From assembly GCF_035444585.1 (NCBI RefSeq), contig NZ_DAOMOZ010000001.1, forward strand, positions 1 through 64,000: 64,000 nucleotides of DNA, written 5' to 3'. How positions within the stretch are numbered: position 1 is the stretch's first letter; every line of letters starts with the position of its first letter. The position numbers and the translations under genes were made by a program. The DNA comes from Agriterribacter sp035444585 (GTDB lineage: Bacteria > Bacteroidota > Bacteroidia > Chitinophagales > Chitinophagaceae). Below, piece by piece: positions 52,981-62,814 of this stretch. The notes beneath the pieces are model-generated. The model was not told where the DNA came from. It did no database searches and saw nothing but the letters and a program-made list of their open reading frames with translations.

Positions 52981-53047
52981 TTTAACATAAAATGATATGC
53001 AAAGATACATTTATGTTAAAATATATAAAGTTATTGTTAAAATATAT
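52981..53047. promoter_or_regulatory. AraC-type operator array between divergent genes
   Basis: TTTAACATAAA (52981-52991) and TTTATGTTAAA (53010-53020) are perfect 11-bp inverted arms. TGTTAAAATATAT occurs at 53014-53026 and again at 53035-53047, exactly 21 bp apart. So one half-site faces the regulator gene and two direct half-sites face susC, a layout for looping or switch control as known for AraC. Further on, TATCCTTG at 53072-53079 is a -7-like box with one mismatch. Confidence 0.55.
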
Positions 53048-53142
53048 TGTATTCCGATTTCTTTTAGTCCGTATCCTTGTGCTCGTATACAAAGTGAATA
53101 TGTTTAAGACCAGGATTTTTTAACCAATTCAACTTTAATGTT

Positions 53143-56100
53143 ATGAGAATATGTGCTCACACTTTTTACAGGTATTTTGTATTTGCCATAGTGCTTTCGC
53201 TGATGATGGCGCATGCTTCAGTGGCAGGAGATAAAATGAACTTTTTAAATGTACCCTTACCGGATCAACAATCCCAGTTCCGTGTTATGGGTACGGTTAC
53301 CGGTACTTCCGGTGATTTGCTCGCCGGCGTTACGGTGCAGGTGAAAAGCAACCCGTTGGGAACAGCTACAGATTCCAGAGGCCACTATGAATTGAATGCT
53401 TCAGGGTCTGATACACTTGTTTTCTCTTATGTTGGTTATACCACGCAGGAGGTTCCTGTAAACGGTAGAAGCAACGTTAACGTGGTTTTAAGTGTTTCTT
53501 CATCAGAATTGAGCCAGGTGGTGGTGGTTGGTTACGGAACACAAAGAAAAGAGAACCTGACGGCAGCAGTTGATATTATTGATACGAAGCAAATTACTTC
53601 GAGGGGAAATGGAAATGTTACTGAGATGCTGCAGGGCGTGTCGCCGAATCTTAATATAACGCCGGGCTCTACAACGGCGGGTGAGCCTGGGGGCAAACCG
53701 AGCATCAACATCAGGGGGATCGGAACGCTCACGGGTGATTATGCTCCTTATGTGCTGGTAGACGGCGTGCCTATGGATATAAACGCAGTTAACAGCAGCG
53801 ACATTCAATCCATTACGGTATTGAAAGATGCGGCTGCAGCGGCGATCTATGGATCCAAAGGCGCTTTTGGCGTTATCCTGATCACCACCAACAGCGGTTC
53901 CGGGAAAAAGAAGATACAGATCCGATATTCAAATAATATTTCTTTTTCCAACCCGATCGGGCGTCCGCATATGGAGAATTCACTGAAGTACATAACGGCT
54001 TTTGATCAGGCAAGCATCAATGCAGGGTTAGGAGCCAATTTTACGCCGGAGAATTATGATCGTATTGAAAAATACATGGCAGGTGAAATTAAAGAAGAAA
54101 CCTGGCTGATGCCCGATAGCAGCGACTGGATGGGTAACGGGATATGGAGCATAGCAGGGAATGGTAACAACGACTGGATGTATATATTTTATAAGGATGT
54201 AACAACCCGGCAAAAGCATAATGTTGATATCAGCGGCGGCGGCGACAAAACTTCCTATTACGTGTCGGCAGGGTTATGGGACCAGCCGGATGAGCTGAGA
54301 TACGGCGGCCAGTTTTATAAAAGGTACAATGTAACGGCCAACGTCACTTCCAAAGCAACAGACTGGATGACCTTTAAATTCAACAGCAAATACGTCAATG
54401 AAAGGAACCGCTATTTTAATACCAAGGAAGGGTATGACAGGAATACTTTTTACCATGATTTTTACCGGACCAATTCCTTCAGGCCCCGTATACTTCCCAA
54501 TGGCGAATTTTCAGACATATCGGATATTCCTTCACTCGTTGACGGAGGAAAAGTTGATGTATACGGCTCACAATACATCCTGTCTTTAGGCGCTATACTT
54601 GAACCTGTAAAAAACTGGGAAACGGTTATTTCCTATAATTATACCAATAGCAACTCCAGATATGATGATAATAAGAAGACAATATATGGCACCGATCCCC
54701 GGGGACAAAAATATGTGCACGCCTATCCTACCAGTTCCTATACAACCAATTTTGTTGCTGATAACAATACATTGTTCAATATTACTTCATCCTATAGTAT
54801 AGCCCTGGATAAACATAATTTTTATGTGATGGGCGGATTTGAAAGTCAGTCGGATCTTCTCAATGGCATAACAGGAAGTAAAAATGATATGCTCACCTCC
54901 AGTGTGCCGTCTATCAGTACATCAACCGGCACGATCAACCTGAACGACAATAAATCGCACTGGGCCTCAGAAAGCTTTTTCGGGAGGTTCCGCTACAACT
55001 TCAGGGAAAAGTACCTGTTGGAAATAAACGGCAGGTATGACGGAAGTTCCAGATTTGCCGACGATTCCCGCTGGGGCTTCTTCCCGTCTGTTTCTGTAGG
55101 CTACAACTTATCGCAGGAATCATTCTGGAAAGCATTGAAACCGTATGTCAATACTTTTAAGATCCGCGGTTCATGGGGCTCGCTCGGGAATCAGCAGGTG
55201 CCGAATTATCTGTACCTGCCCACGATTGGAATGGGCACCAACCTGAACTGGATCGTGGGTTCGGTGAGACCTGACTTTGTGCAGGCGCCCGGGCTCACCA
55301 GTGCAGATCTGACGTGGGAAACCATTACAACAAAAAACATCGGCTTCGATGCAGGTTTCCTCAATGGCAGGTTAAGTGCGGCTTTTGATCTTTATACCAG
55401 GATAACATCCGATATGTTTGGACCCGCTGAAGCGCTGCCGCTTACGCTTGGTACATCTGTTCCTCAAACCAATAACGCCACTATTAAAACAAGAGGCTTC
55501 GATCTTGACCTGGGCTGGCGTGATCATATCGGCACCAATATAACATATAGCGTAAGAGCAACAATATCAGATAATGTTACAACCGTATTGGAATACAATA
55601 ACCCAACCAAATCTTTATCAACCTGGTATGAAGGACAAACGCTCGGTGAAATATGGGGTCTTAAAACGGTGGGGATCTATCAGTCGGAGGAGGACGCAGG
55701 CAAAGGCCCCGACCAGACCTTGTTTTATCCTACCTGGAAAGCAGGAGATATACAGTACGAAGACCTCGACGGAGATAATAAGATCACACGCGGAAGCCGG
55801 ACAGCAGATGCCCCGGGTGATTACACGATCATTGGGAACAACAGCTCCCGGTACCCGGTAGGATTATACGGTGAATTGAGATGGAAAAACATTGATTTCA
55901 GCATGTTCTGGCAGGGCATCCTTAAAAGAGATTATGCATTTGCCACTACGAATGACAATGCGTTTTACGGGTTCAACGGACAGCAATGGTGGGGGATGAA
56001 CGCATTCTATAAAGGAAATAATACCACGCTTGACTACTGGCGCCCGGAAGATGAAACCAATATGCTTGGTCCCAATACCGGGGCTTATTATCCTAAACCA

Positions 56101-56394
56101 TATCTCTCAACGGAGGATTACAAGAACAAGGAGATACAAACACGGTATATGCAGAAGGCTTCTTATTTCCGGTTGAAAAGTTTAACGATCGGCTACACGG
56201 TTCCTTCCGACCTGACACGCAGAGTGGCTGTGGAAAATGCAAGGATCTATGTATCCGGCGAAAACCTGCTTACGTTCACTCCTTTAACGAAGCTGGTAGA
56301 TCCTGAAGCGCTTTTTAATGCAGGATGGGGTGTTGCCAAAGGGCACTTCTTACGCAGGATATTTTCAGTAGGTATTAATGTAACTTTTAAATAA
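53143..56394 (+). CDS. SusC/RagA TonB-linked outer-membrane transporter
   Basis: A 1083-residue channel without an STN domain. A signal peptide (about 1-28) is followed by a beta-sandwich (VMGTVTGTSGDLLAGVTVQVKS...VGYTTQEVPVNG). The plug begins LSQVVVVGYGTQRKENLTAAVDII and contains YVLVDGVPMDINAVNSSDIQSITVLKD and YGSKGAFGVILITT. The barrel ends in an aromatic-rich strand (FSVGINVTFK). It works with the SusD-like lipoprotein 9 bp downstream. The absence of STN and FecR, and the divergent AraC gene, show regulation by substrate-sensing rather than by an anti-sigma relay. Confidence 0.95.
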   Translation: MRICAHTFYRYFVFAIVLSLMMAHASVAGDKMNFLNVPLPDQQSQFRVMGTVTGTSGDLLAGVTVQVKSNPLGTATDSRGHYELNASGSDTLVFSYVGYTTQEVPVNGRSNVNVVLSVSSSELSQVVVVGYGTQRKENLTAAVDIIDTKQITSRGNGNVTEMLQGVSPNLNITPGSTTAGEPGGKPSINIRGIGTLTGDYAPYVLVDGVPMDINAVNSSDIQSITVLKDAAAAAIYGSKGAFGVILITTNSGSGKKKIQIRYSNNISFSNPIGRPHMENSLKYITAFDQASINAGLGANFTPENYDRIEKYMAGEIKEETWLMPDSSDWMGNGIWSIAGNGNNDWMYIFYKDVTTRQKHNVDISGGGDKTSYYVSAGLWDQPDELRYGGQFYKRYNVTANVTSKATDWMTFKFNSKYVNERNRYFNTKEGYDRNTFYHDFYRTNSFRPRILPNGEFSDISDIPSLVDGGKVDVYGSQYILSLGAILEPVKNWETVISYNYTNSNSRYDDNKKTIYGTDPRGQKYVHAYPTSSYTTNFVADNNTLFNITSSYSIALDKHNFYVMGGFESQSDLLNGITGSKNDMLTSSVPSISTSTGTINLNDNKSHWASESFFGRFRYNFREKYLLEINGRYDGSSRFADDSRWGFFPSVSVGYNLSQESFWKALKPYVNTFKIRGSWGSLGNQQVPNYLYLPTIGMGTNLNWIVGSVRPDFVQAPGLTSADLTWETITTKNIGFDAGFLNGRLSAAFDLYTRITSDMFGPAEALPLTLGTSVPQTNNATIKTRGFDLDLGWRDHIGTNITYSVRATISDNVTTVLEYNNPTKSLSTWYEGQTLGEIWGLKTVGIYQSEEDAGKGPDQTLFYPTWKAGDIQYEDLDGDNKITRGSRTADAPGDYTIIGNNSSRYPVGLYGELRWKNIDFSMFWQGILKRDYAFATTNDNAFYGFNGQQWWGMNAFYKGNNTTLDYWRPEDETNMLGPNTGAYYPKPYLSTEDYKNKEIQTRYMQKASYFRLKSLTIGYTVPSDLTRRVAVENARIYVSGENLLTFTPLTKLVDPEALFNAGWGVAKGHFLRRIFSVGINVTFK

Positions 56395-56402
56395 TTGAAG
56401 CT

Positions 56403-58154
56403 ATGAAAATAAATATATGGAAATACAGCCTTTTACTTTTACTTTCAGTGGGGGTTGGATGTAAAAAAGATTTTTTGAACAAGTACCCGCTTGACCAGAT
56501 CACGACGGTGGATTTCTGGAAAACAGGCAATGACCTCAAATTATATGTCAATCAGTTTTATCCTGCCGCATTCAACCAGCCTATGGGTGATCAGCTAAAC
56601 GGAGATTTTGCTGCTGATGCCCAGAGCGATGATGTAGGCCTCGTGATCGCCAATCCCAGGCTGCAGGGTTCAAGGGTAGTGCCTGCAACGGGGGGATGGG
56701 GTTATACCAATATCCGCGCCCTGAATGTTTTTATGGCGAACTACGATAAAGTAGAAGACCCTTTTAACAGCTATAAAGATTATGTTGGAGAGGCCTATTT
56801 CTTCCGGGCATTCTTTTATTTTAACCTGGTGAAAGAATATGGGGATGTGCCTTATATTGGCACCCCGTTAAATACCAATTCGGAAGAGCTGTATATGCCC
56901 CGTGCTCCGCGCAACCAGGTGGTTGATTCGATCATTGCAGACCTGGATGAGGCCATTGAGCTCCTCCCCGCAGGTAAGCAGGAAGGTGCTACAAGACTAA
57001 GCAGGGAAATTGCATTGTTGTTCAAATCGAGGGTTTGTTTATATGAAGGTACCTGGGAGAAATACCATGTGGAGGATGAATTTAAAGTAGACAATCCCCA
57101 GCCGCAGAAATATCTTGAACTGGCGGCACAGTCGGCTAAGGCAGTGATAGAATCGGGAACCTACGCTGTTTATTCCACTGGTGAGCCTGAATGGGATTAT
57201 TTTAACCTTTTCAGCAGGGTGGATTATGCCACAAATCCTGAGGTGTTATTATGGGAAAAGTTTGACCTGAGCCTCAAAAAAGGAAATGCTTTTCAGTTCC
57301 AGATCGCCACGGGAAAATCCGGCGGTATAGGGTTGACCAGGTCGTTTGTTGACGCTTACCTCTGTAAGGACGGGAGACCTATTTATTTGAGTAACGGTGC
57401 CGAAAACCCGCTGTATGAGGGAGACGGCACACTGGAAAAAACAGCAGCCAACCGGGATCCGAGGTTTACACAAACGATCTTTACGCCCGGTTTTCCGCTC
57501 CAGGCCGTGGGTTCAGACACAACGTACTTTCAAAGGCCCACGGTAGCAGATCCTGCCCATACCCGGTGTCCTACAGGTTACCAGATGAACAAGTTCCTGA
57601 ATTTTGATCCTGTTCATCATGCCTCCCTTGAAACATTACCCGTTGGTTATACCGGGTGGATCGTGTTCAGGTATGCAGAAGCGTTGCTGAACTATGCAGA
57701 AGCGAAAGCCGAATTGGGCACGATAACCCAGCAGGATATTGATATGAGCATCAACCGGCTTCGCAACCGGGTGGCTATGCCTCCTTTGGATATAGCTGCG
57801 ATCGAAGAAGATCCTAACTGGCAATTTCCCGACTTAACGCCGGTGCTTAATGAAATAAGACGCGAACGCCGCGTGGAGCTCATTTTGGAAGGATTCAGGT
57901 GGAACGATCTGGCCAGGTGGGCTGCTGCCGAAAAAACGCTTGTAGGAAAACGTCCGTTGGGTGCTAAATTCAACACAACAGACTATCCTGATCTGAATGC
58001 CTCTGATTTTACATTGACCGATGGCTATTTTGATCCGCTTAAGTCGCAATTGCCTGGCGGTTACGGCTTCAGGCCTGACAGGGATTATTTAAGTCCCGTT
58101 TCAACGGAAGAATTAACCTTAAATAAACAATTGGTACAAAATCCCGGTTGGTAA
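56403..58154 (+). CDS. RagB/SusD family nutrient-uptake lipoprotein
   Basis: A 583-residue surface lipoprotein. The signal ends in GVGC with Cys20 and continues KKDFLNKYPLDQIT, typical for RagB/SusD. Motifs include YVGEAYFFRAFFYFNLVKEYGDVPYI, APRNQVVDSIIADLDEAIELLP and the late FRYAEALLNYAEAKAELG...LRNRVAMPPL...EIRRERRVELILEGFRWNDLARW. It lids the SusC channel and binds the ligand. The ligand is not predictable from sequence. It is the second gene of the catabolic operon. Confidence 0.95.
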   Translation: MKINIWKYSLLLLLSVGVGCKKDFLNKYPLDQITTVDFWKTGNDLKLYVNQFYPAAFNQPMGDQLNGDFAADAQSDDVGLVIANPRLQGSRVVPATGGWGYTNIRALNVFMANYDKVEDPFNSYKDYVGEAYFFRAFFYFNLVKEYGDVPYIGTPLNTNSEELYMPRAPRNQVVDSIIADLDEAIELLPAGKQEGATRLSREIALLFKSRVCLYEGTWEKYHVEDEFKVDNPQPQKYLELAAQSAKAVIESGTYAVYSTGEPEWDYFNLFSRVDYATNPEVLLWEKFDLSLKKGNAFQFQIATGKSGGIGLTRSFVDAYLCKDGRPIYLSNGAENPLYEGDGTLEKTAANRDPRFTQTIFTPGFPLQAVGSDTTYFQRPTVADPAHTRCPTGYQMNKFLNFDPVHHASLETLPVGYTGWIVFRYAEALLNYAEAKAELGTITQQDIDMSINRLRNRVAMPPLDIAAIEEDPNWQFPDLTPVLNEIRRERRVELILEGFRWNDLARWAAAEKTLVGKRPLGAKFNTTDYPDLNASDFTLTDGYFDPLKSQLPGGYGFRPDRDYLSPVSTEELTLNKQLVQNPGW

Positions 58155-58213
58155 TCCTTGTATGTTTATCTTTTGTATGTATTTATTTCGTTGCTTTAAA
58201 AACAAATAGAATA

Positions 58214-59554
58214 ATGGTGATCAAAAACAGTATAGTTTTCTTTGTTATTGTTACGCTTTCTGCCTGTTCTGCAAAGCAAACCACCATCACCGTGGTGGAT
58301 GAGCATCGTGTGTTCAGTGAAACCCGGTCGCCTGCATCGGTAGAAGTTAATCTGGATGCCAGTGAGTTACAGGCTGCCAGGGAGGGAAAGCTGGGCCTGG
58401 TTTACCGGTTGGGTGATACCGATTCCATTATACCCGGTCAGTTAGACAGCAGTGATCCCGATCATCCTAAAATGGTAATGATGCTGCCGGAGGAAAACAA
58501 CGGTGCTTATGAATTTGGCTTACACAAGCAGGCGGATACGTTCGGCAGTATGGTAAATGCAACTGTTGATCCGAATGGCCAGATACTTTTTGAAGAAGAC
58601 GGGAAGAAAGTGCTGCAATATAATTATCATACCGTTTATGAGAAAGATGTGATCCGTTTACCGGGGTCAGAAACACAAAAACCATCCATTTCCCGGTTGG
58701 GAGGTGTTTACCTGTCTGAATTCCTGAAAGAGAATCCCCGTCTTCCAAAGGACTCCGCTTATACCAATCTCATATATGCAGTGCCCCGCAACGACTATGT
58801 ACATCCGTTGTACGGCCTCGAAGGTGAGATGCTGACGAAGGACTGGCCCGCAGACGGCGAATTTCATCACCGGGGTATATTCTGGGCATGGCCCGAAGTG
58901 GAGATGGGAGCCGAAAGAGGAGATATATATGCCTTGCAGCGGATCTTTGCCAGACCAACGGAAAAAGTGGAACTGGTAAGCGGTCCCGTCTTTGCCCAGG
59001 TAACAGCAGAGAACCTGTGGAAATGGGGGGATTCCATTCCCATGGTTAACGAGTACGTTGTAATCCGGGCTTACCGGCAAACCGGCTCTACGCGGATTAT
59101 TGATTTCAATATCCGGCTAACGGCTTTAAAAGACAGTATTACGATAGCCACGCGTCTTGCCAACAGTTATGGCGGATTTTGTGTGCGTATGCAAACACCG
59201 CAGCAACAGCAGATCTCATTTTACACAGACACAGCCGAAAATAAGGTTCGCGCCTGGTCTGATCTGAGCGGGATATTCCAGGGAAACCAGTCCAGGTCGG
59301 GTTTAATGATCCTGCAGCATAAAGACAACCCCGAATACCCGGGAGCATGGGCTCATTACGATAACCTTTCATGGGTTCAGCCTACATTTCCCACACCTGA
59401 TACACGGTATGCTTTGAAAAAAGGAGAGCCCCTGGTTTTAAGATACAGGTTGGTGATACATTCAAATGTTGCGCAGGACAAAGACCTTGCAGTAAAGCGA
59501 TGGGATGCCTATAATTATACCTTAACACCTTTGTATCACTTCAAATCAAATTAA
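58214..59554 (+). CDS. DUF6807 (PmoA-like) lipoprotein
   Basis: A 446-residue lipoprotein from the ATG at 58214, with signal ending in LSAC. Upstream in-frame codons to 58148 overlap susD and give no signal. The mature part matches DUF6807, often named PmoA-like: GVYLSEFLKEN, DGEFHHRGIFWAWPEVEMG and GGFCVRMQTP, with conserved His-His in FHHRGIFW. The family occurs in sugar-utilisation clusters with Gfo/Idh/MocA enzymes; its activity is not known. Its position between SusD and the oxidoreductases fits that. Confidence 0.8.
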   Translation: MVIKNSIVFFVIVTLSACSAKQTTITVVDEHRVFSETRSPASVEVNLDASELQAAREGKLGLVYRLGDTDSIIPGQLDSSDPDHPKMVMMLPEENNGAYEFGLHKQADTFGSMVNATVDPNGQILFEEDGKKVLQYNYHTVYEKDVIRLPGSETQKPSISRLGGVYLSEFLKENPRLPKDSAYTNLIYAVPRNDYVHPLYGLEGEMLTKDWPADGEFHHRGIFWAWPEVEMGAERGDIYALQRIFARPTEKVELVSGPVFAQVTAENLWKWGDSIPMVNEYVVIRAYRQTGSTRIIDFNIRLTALKDSITIATRLANSYGGFCVRMQTPQQQQISFYTDTAENKVRAWSDLSGIFQGNQSRSGLMILQHKDNPEYPGAWAHYDNLSWVQPTFPTPDTRYALKKGEPLVLRYRLVIHSNVAQDKDLAVKRWDAYNYTLTPLYHFKSN

Positions 59555-59604
59555 TAATGGCCAGGTAAAAACTGCCCGACGAGTATAATTAAACTGATCA
59601 AAAT

Positions 59605-60963
59605 ATGAAACAAAGCAGAATAACATCTTCCGTTTCGAGGAGAAAATTTGTAAAATCCATGGCCATCACCGCTATCGGTGCGCCGCTCACAAAGAATTTT
59701 AATATTATGGATACACAAAAAGGCTCCGCTCCAGGCGATAAGATCAACCTGGGAATTATCGGGTGCGGAGACCTGGGAACAGCCAACCTGCGCGCCTGTA
59801 CGGCACACCCGGATGTGGTGGTTACGGCTGCATGCGATGTTTGGAAGGACAGGCTTGACCCGATCGTGGCGAAATTTAAAAATACCTGTACAGGGTATAC
59901 CGATTACCGTGAGTTGCTCCGGCATAAAGGATTGGATGCCGTTATCATCGGCACGCCCGCCCACTGGCATGCCCTGCAGGCGATCGAGGCGGCAGAAGCC
60001 GGCCTGGATATTTATTTGCAGAAGCCGATGACAATGCACCTGGGAGAAAGCATCGCTGTACGAAATGCTGTGAGAAAGCATAAATCCATCTGCCAGGTGG
60101 GTACCCAGATCCATGCAAGTGATCACTATCGCCGTATGGTGGAACTGGTCCGTTCGGGCAATTTGGGCAGGATCGGAACGGTACGGACATTTTTCGTGAT
60201 GAATGAAGCACCCAATGGTATCGGGAGCGGTAACAATAACACTGCTGTTCCCAAAGGGCTGGATTGGGATATGTGGGTAGGCCCCGCCCAAAAGAAGCCT
60301 TTCAATCCCAATCTGGTCAAAAACGCTTTTTATCATTGCTTCTGGATGGATTACAGTGGCGGATGGACACCCGGGATGGCGCCTCACATTACAGACCTGC
60401 CCGTATGGGCGCTTGAGCTGGGTTATCCTACCGAGATCAGCGCAATAGGCGGAAGGTATATTATTAAGGATGACAGCGACGCTTATGATAACCATGAAGT
60501 GATCTGGCGTTATCCTGATCTTACCATGACCTGGATGCAGTCGTCGACAAACAGCTACGGGTTCGATTTCCTCCGAGGGCAGAAAAGCCAGAGAAGGCTG
60601 GGTATTTATTTTCATGGAACAAATGGTACCCTGCTAACAGATTACAGTACCTCGCAGATATTACCTGAAGGAAACAGAATGGAAGGCATGACAGCACCGC
60701 CGCAGTCCATACCTTCTTCTCCCGGTCATGAGCTGGAATGGATAGAATGCATTAAATCGCGCAAACAGCCTTCCTGTAATCCTGAGTATCATATTAAAGT
60801 GGATGTTCCCATAGAGCTTAGCGTTCTGTCTATGAAATTGGGCCGGTCCATACAGTTCGACCCGAAAACCGAAGCGATCATAGGAGATAAAGAGGCGGCA
60901 AGGCTGGCGATCCCTGAATACCGCTCGCCCTGGAAATTCCCCACTCAGTATTTGAATAAATAA
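59605..60963 (+). CDS. Exported Gfo/Idh/MocA family oxidoreductase
   Basis: A 452-residue NAD(P)-dependent sugar oxidoreductase. A Tat-like twin-Arg start (VSRRKFVKSMAITAIG) suggests export in folded form with cofactor. The Rossmann domain has LGIIGCGDLGTANLRAC, and the catalytic Lys lies in LQKPMTMHLGESIA, where the usual Glu before Lys is Gln. GWTPGMAPHITDLPVWALELG carries the conserved His. Exported members often oxidise glycosides at C3. I infer that it acts on the sugar brought in by the SusCD pair. It is followed 75 bp later by a second family member. Confidence 0.9.
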   Translation: MKQSRITSSVSRRKFVKSMAITAIGAPLTKNFNIMDTQKGSAPGDKINLGIIGCGDLGTANLRACTAHPDVVVTAACDVWKDRLDPIVAKFKNTCTGYTDYRELLRHKGLDAVIIGTPAHWHALQAIEAAEAGLDIYLQKPMTMHLGESIAVRNAVRKHKSICQVGTQIHASDHYRRMVELVRSGNLGRIGTVRTFFVMNEAPNGIGSGNNNTAVPKGLDWDMWVGPAQKKPFNPNLVKNAFYHCFWMDYSGGWTPGMAPHITDLPVWALELGYPTEISAIGGRYIIKDDSDAYDNHEVIWRYPDLTMTWMQSSTNSYGFDFLRGQKSQRRLGIYFHGTNGTLLTDYSTSQILPEGNRMEGMTAPPQSIPSSPGHELEWIECIKSRKQPSCNPEYHIKVDVPIELSVLSMKLGRSIQFDPKTEAIIGDKEAARLAIPEYRSPWKFPTQYLNK

Positions 60964-61038
60964 ATCAAAGGAGGCAAAATATAAGCAGCCGCTTTACGTG
61001 ACAATCAATATTTAAATAAACAGGAATAATATTAAGAT

Positions 61039-62076
61039 ATGACTGACAGAAGAAAGTTTATAAGGAACATGGTGCTGACCGGTGTGGGCATGGGCATTGC
61101 CGATAAAATATCGGCACATGCAGTGTGGCATGGTATGGCAAAGGGTAAAAGGATAGGTTTGATCGGTTTGGATACCGGGCACTGCGCAGCGTTTACCAGG
61201 TCTATCAACGGATCACCGGGCGATTTTAACGGCTATACAATAACGGCCGCCTATCCGAAAGGGACAGAGCACATCATTGAATGGAAAGAGCGGATCCCGC
61301 AAATCACGGAGGAGGTAAAGCAATACGGTGTGGAAATTGTTGATTCTATACCGGCATTGCTTAAGCAGGTAGATGCAGTTATTTTAACCTGTATTGATGG
61401 CAATAAGCATCTTGAGCAGGCATTGCCTGTGCTCAAAGCAGGGAAACCGCTTTTTATTGATAAGCCGGTGTCTGCCTCCCTGGCCGATACCATTGCCATA
61501 TTTGAAGCTGCCAAGCACTATAAAACGCCGGTCTTTTCCTGCTCTTCATTGCGTTATATGGCAAGTGTCCAGGAAGTGGTTAAGGGAAAGATCGGGAACG
61601 TTATAGGTGCAGAAGCTTATAGTCCTGCCGTAATAGAAAAAACCCACCCCGACTTTTTCTGGTACGGGATCCATGGAATAGAAATTCTTTATGCGGTTAT
61701 GGGTGCGGGCTGTGAAAAATTAAGTCGCACTCACACTGCCGGTACAGATGTGGTGGTGGGTGTATGGAAAGACGGGCGGATAGGAACTTTCCGCGGAACC
61801 CGCACCGGCACGCATTCTTACGGCGGCATAGCCTACGGCGAAAAGGGAGACGCTTTTTTGGGGCCCTACGACGGGTATGAGCCTATGCTGAAAGTAGTAA
61901 CGCTTTTTTTCGATAATGGCCAGCCTCCCATAGAAGAAGAAGTTACCAAAGAGATCTGTGCTTTTATGGAAGCTGCAGATAAAAGCAAATCATTGGGAGG
62001 GAAACAGGTAAGTTTAGATGAGATATGGAGCCGGGGAAGAGCTAAAGCAAGTAAAAAACTAAAGGCGATCATCTGA
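61039..62076 (+). CDS. Gfo/Idh/MocA family oxidoreductase
   Basis: A 345-residue oxidoreductase, again with a Tat-like start (TDRRKFIRNMVLTGVGMG). The Rossmann domain begins KRIGLIGLDTGHC, where the usual GxGxxG is altered to GLDTGH. The catalytic Lys is in FIDKPVSASLADT, and YGIHGIEILYAVMG carries the conserved His. It is shorter than the neighbour and the altered nucleotide motif suggests different cofactor handling or a tightly bound NAD. It may catalyse the next or reverse step after the first oxidoreductase. Confidence 0.87.
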   Translation: MTDRRKFIRNMVLTGVGMGIADKISAHAVWHGMAKGKRIGLIGLDTGHCAAFTRSINGSPGDFNGYTITAAYPKGTEHIIEWKERIPQITEEVKQYGVEIVDSIPALLKQVDAVILTCIDGNKHLEQALPVLKAGKPLFIDKPVSASLADTIAIFEAAKHYKTPVFSCSSLRYMASVQEVVKGKIGNVIGAEAYSPAVIEKTHPDFFWYGIHGIEILYAVMGAGCEKLSRTHTAGTDVVVGVWKDGRIGTFRGTRTGTHSYGGIAYGEKGDAFLGPYDGYEPMLKVVTLFFDNGQPPIEEEVTKEICAFMEAADKSKSLGGKQVSLDEIWSRGRAKASKKLKAII

Positions 62077-62133
62077 ACGGATTAGTGAAAACCATATTGA
62101 TCAACAGATTTTAATTATTATAAGTATAGTCTT

Positions 62134-62814
62134 ATGGAAGAATGGAAAAACGATGATGAACTGTTTGCGCTGATCCGCAGTGAATTGTTTACTGCGGTTG
62201 TTGGAGATATCCTGGACAAGCTTGGCTACCTGCACCAGTTTTTACCGCCGGCGCTTCGTCCTTTACATGATAAAATGGTGATGGTGGGAAGGGCAATGAC
62301 GGTTTTAGAAGCCGATATAGATCAGATCAGTGACAGCCGCTTATTAAAAAAACCTTTCGGTTTAATGCTCGAGGCGCTCGACGATCTAAAAAAGAATGAA
62401 GTATATATCTGCTCGGGCGCATCTCCTACCTATGCCCTGTGGGGTGAATTAATGGCTACTCGGGCCAGGTTGCTCGGTGCTGCAGGCGCGGTAGTAGATG
62501 GTTATTCAAGAGATACGTCGGGCATACTGGCAATGGAGTTCCCCTGTTTTTCCTATGGCGGATATGCGCAGGACCAGGAACCCCGGGGAAAAGTGGTGAA
62601 CTACAGAGTCCCTATTCATTGCGGGCAGGTGTTGATAGAACCGGGAGATATTGTATTCGGCGATCGCGACGGGGTATGTGTTATCCCTCAAAAGGTAGAG
62701 CGCGAAGTGCTGGTGAAAGCCTTTGAAAAGGCGAGAGCGGAGAAAATGGTGAAGACGAAAATAGAAGAGGGGATGAACGCCTGCGATGCGTTTTCCAAAT
62801 ATGGAGTAATATGA
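62134..62814 (+). CDS. RraA-like family protein (possible 4-hydroxy-2-oxoacid aldolase)
   Basis: A 226-residue protein of the RraA/HMG aldolase fold. The family site GAAGAVVDGYSRDTSGI near residues 120-136 keeps Asp and the Arg-Asp pair that bind metal and 2-oxoacid in HMG/CHA aldolases. The RNase E inhibitor RraA shares the fold, but the context is catabolic, with an SDR overlapping by 4 bp and an enolase-superfamily gene after that. I infer aldol cleavage of a keto-deoxy sugar acid to pyruvate and an aldehyde. Not proven by sequence. Confidence 0.83.
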   Translation: MEEWKNDDELFALIRSELFTAVVGDILDKLGYLHQFLPPALRPLHDKMVMVGRAMTVLEADIDQISDSRLLKKPFGLMLEALDDLKKNEVYICSGASPTYALWGELMATRARLLGAAGAVVDGYSRDTSGILAMEFPCFSYGGYAQDQEPRGKVVNYRVPIHCGQVLIEPGDIVFGDRDGVCVIPQKVEREVLVKAFEKARAEKMVKTKIEEGMNACDAFSKYGVI

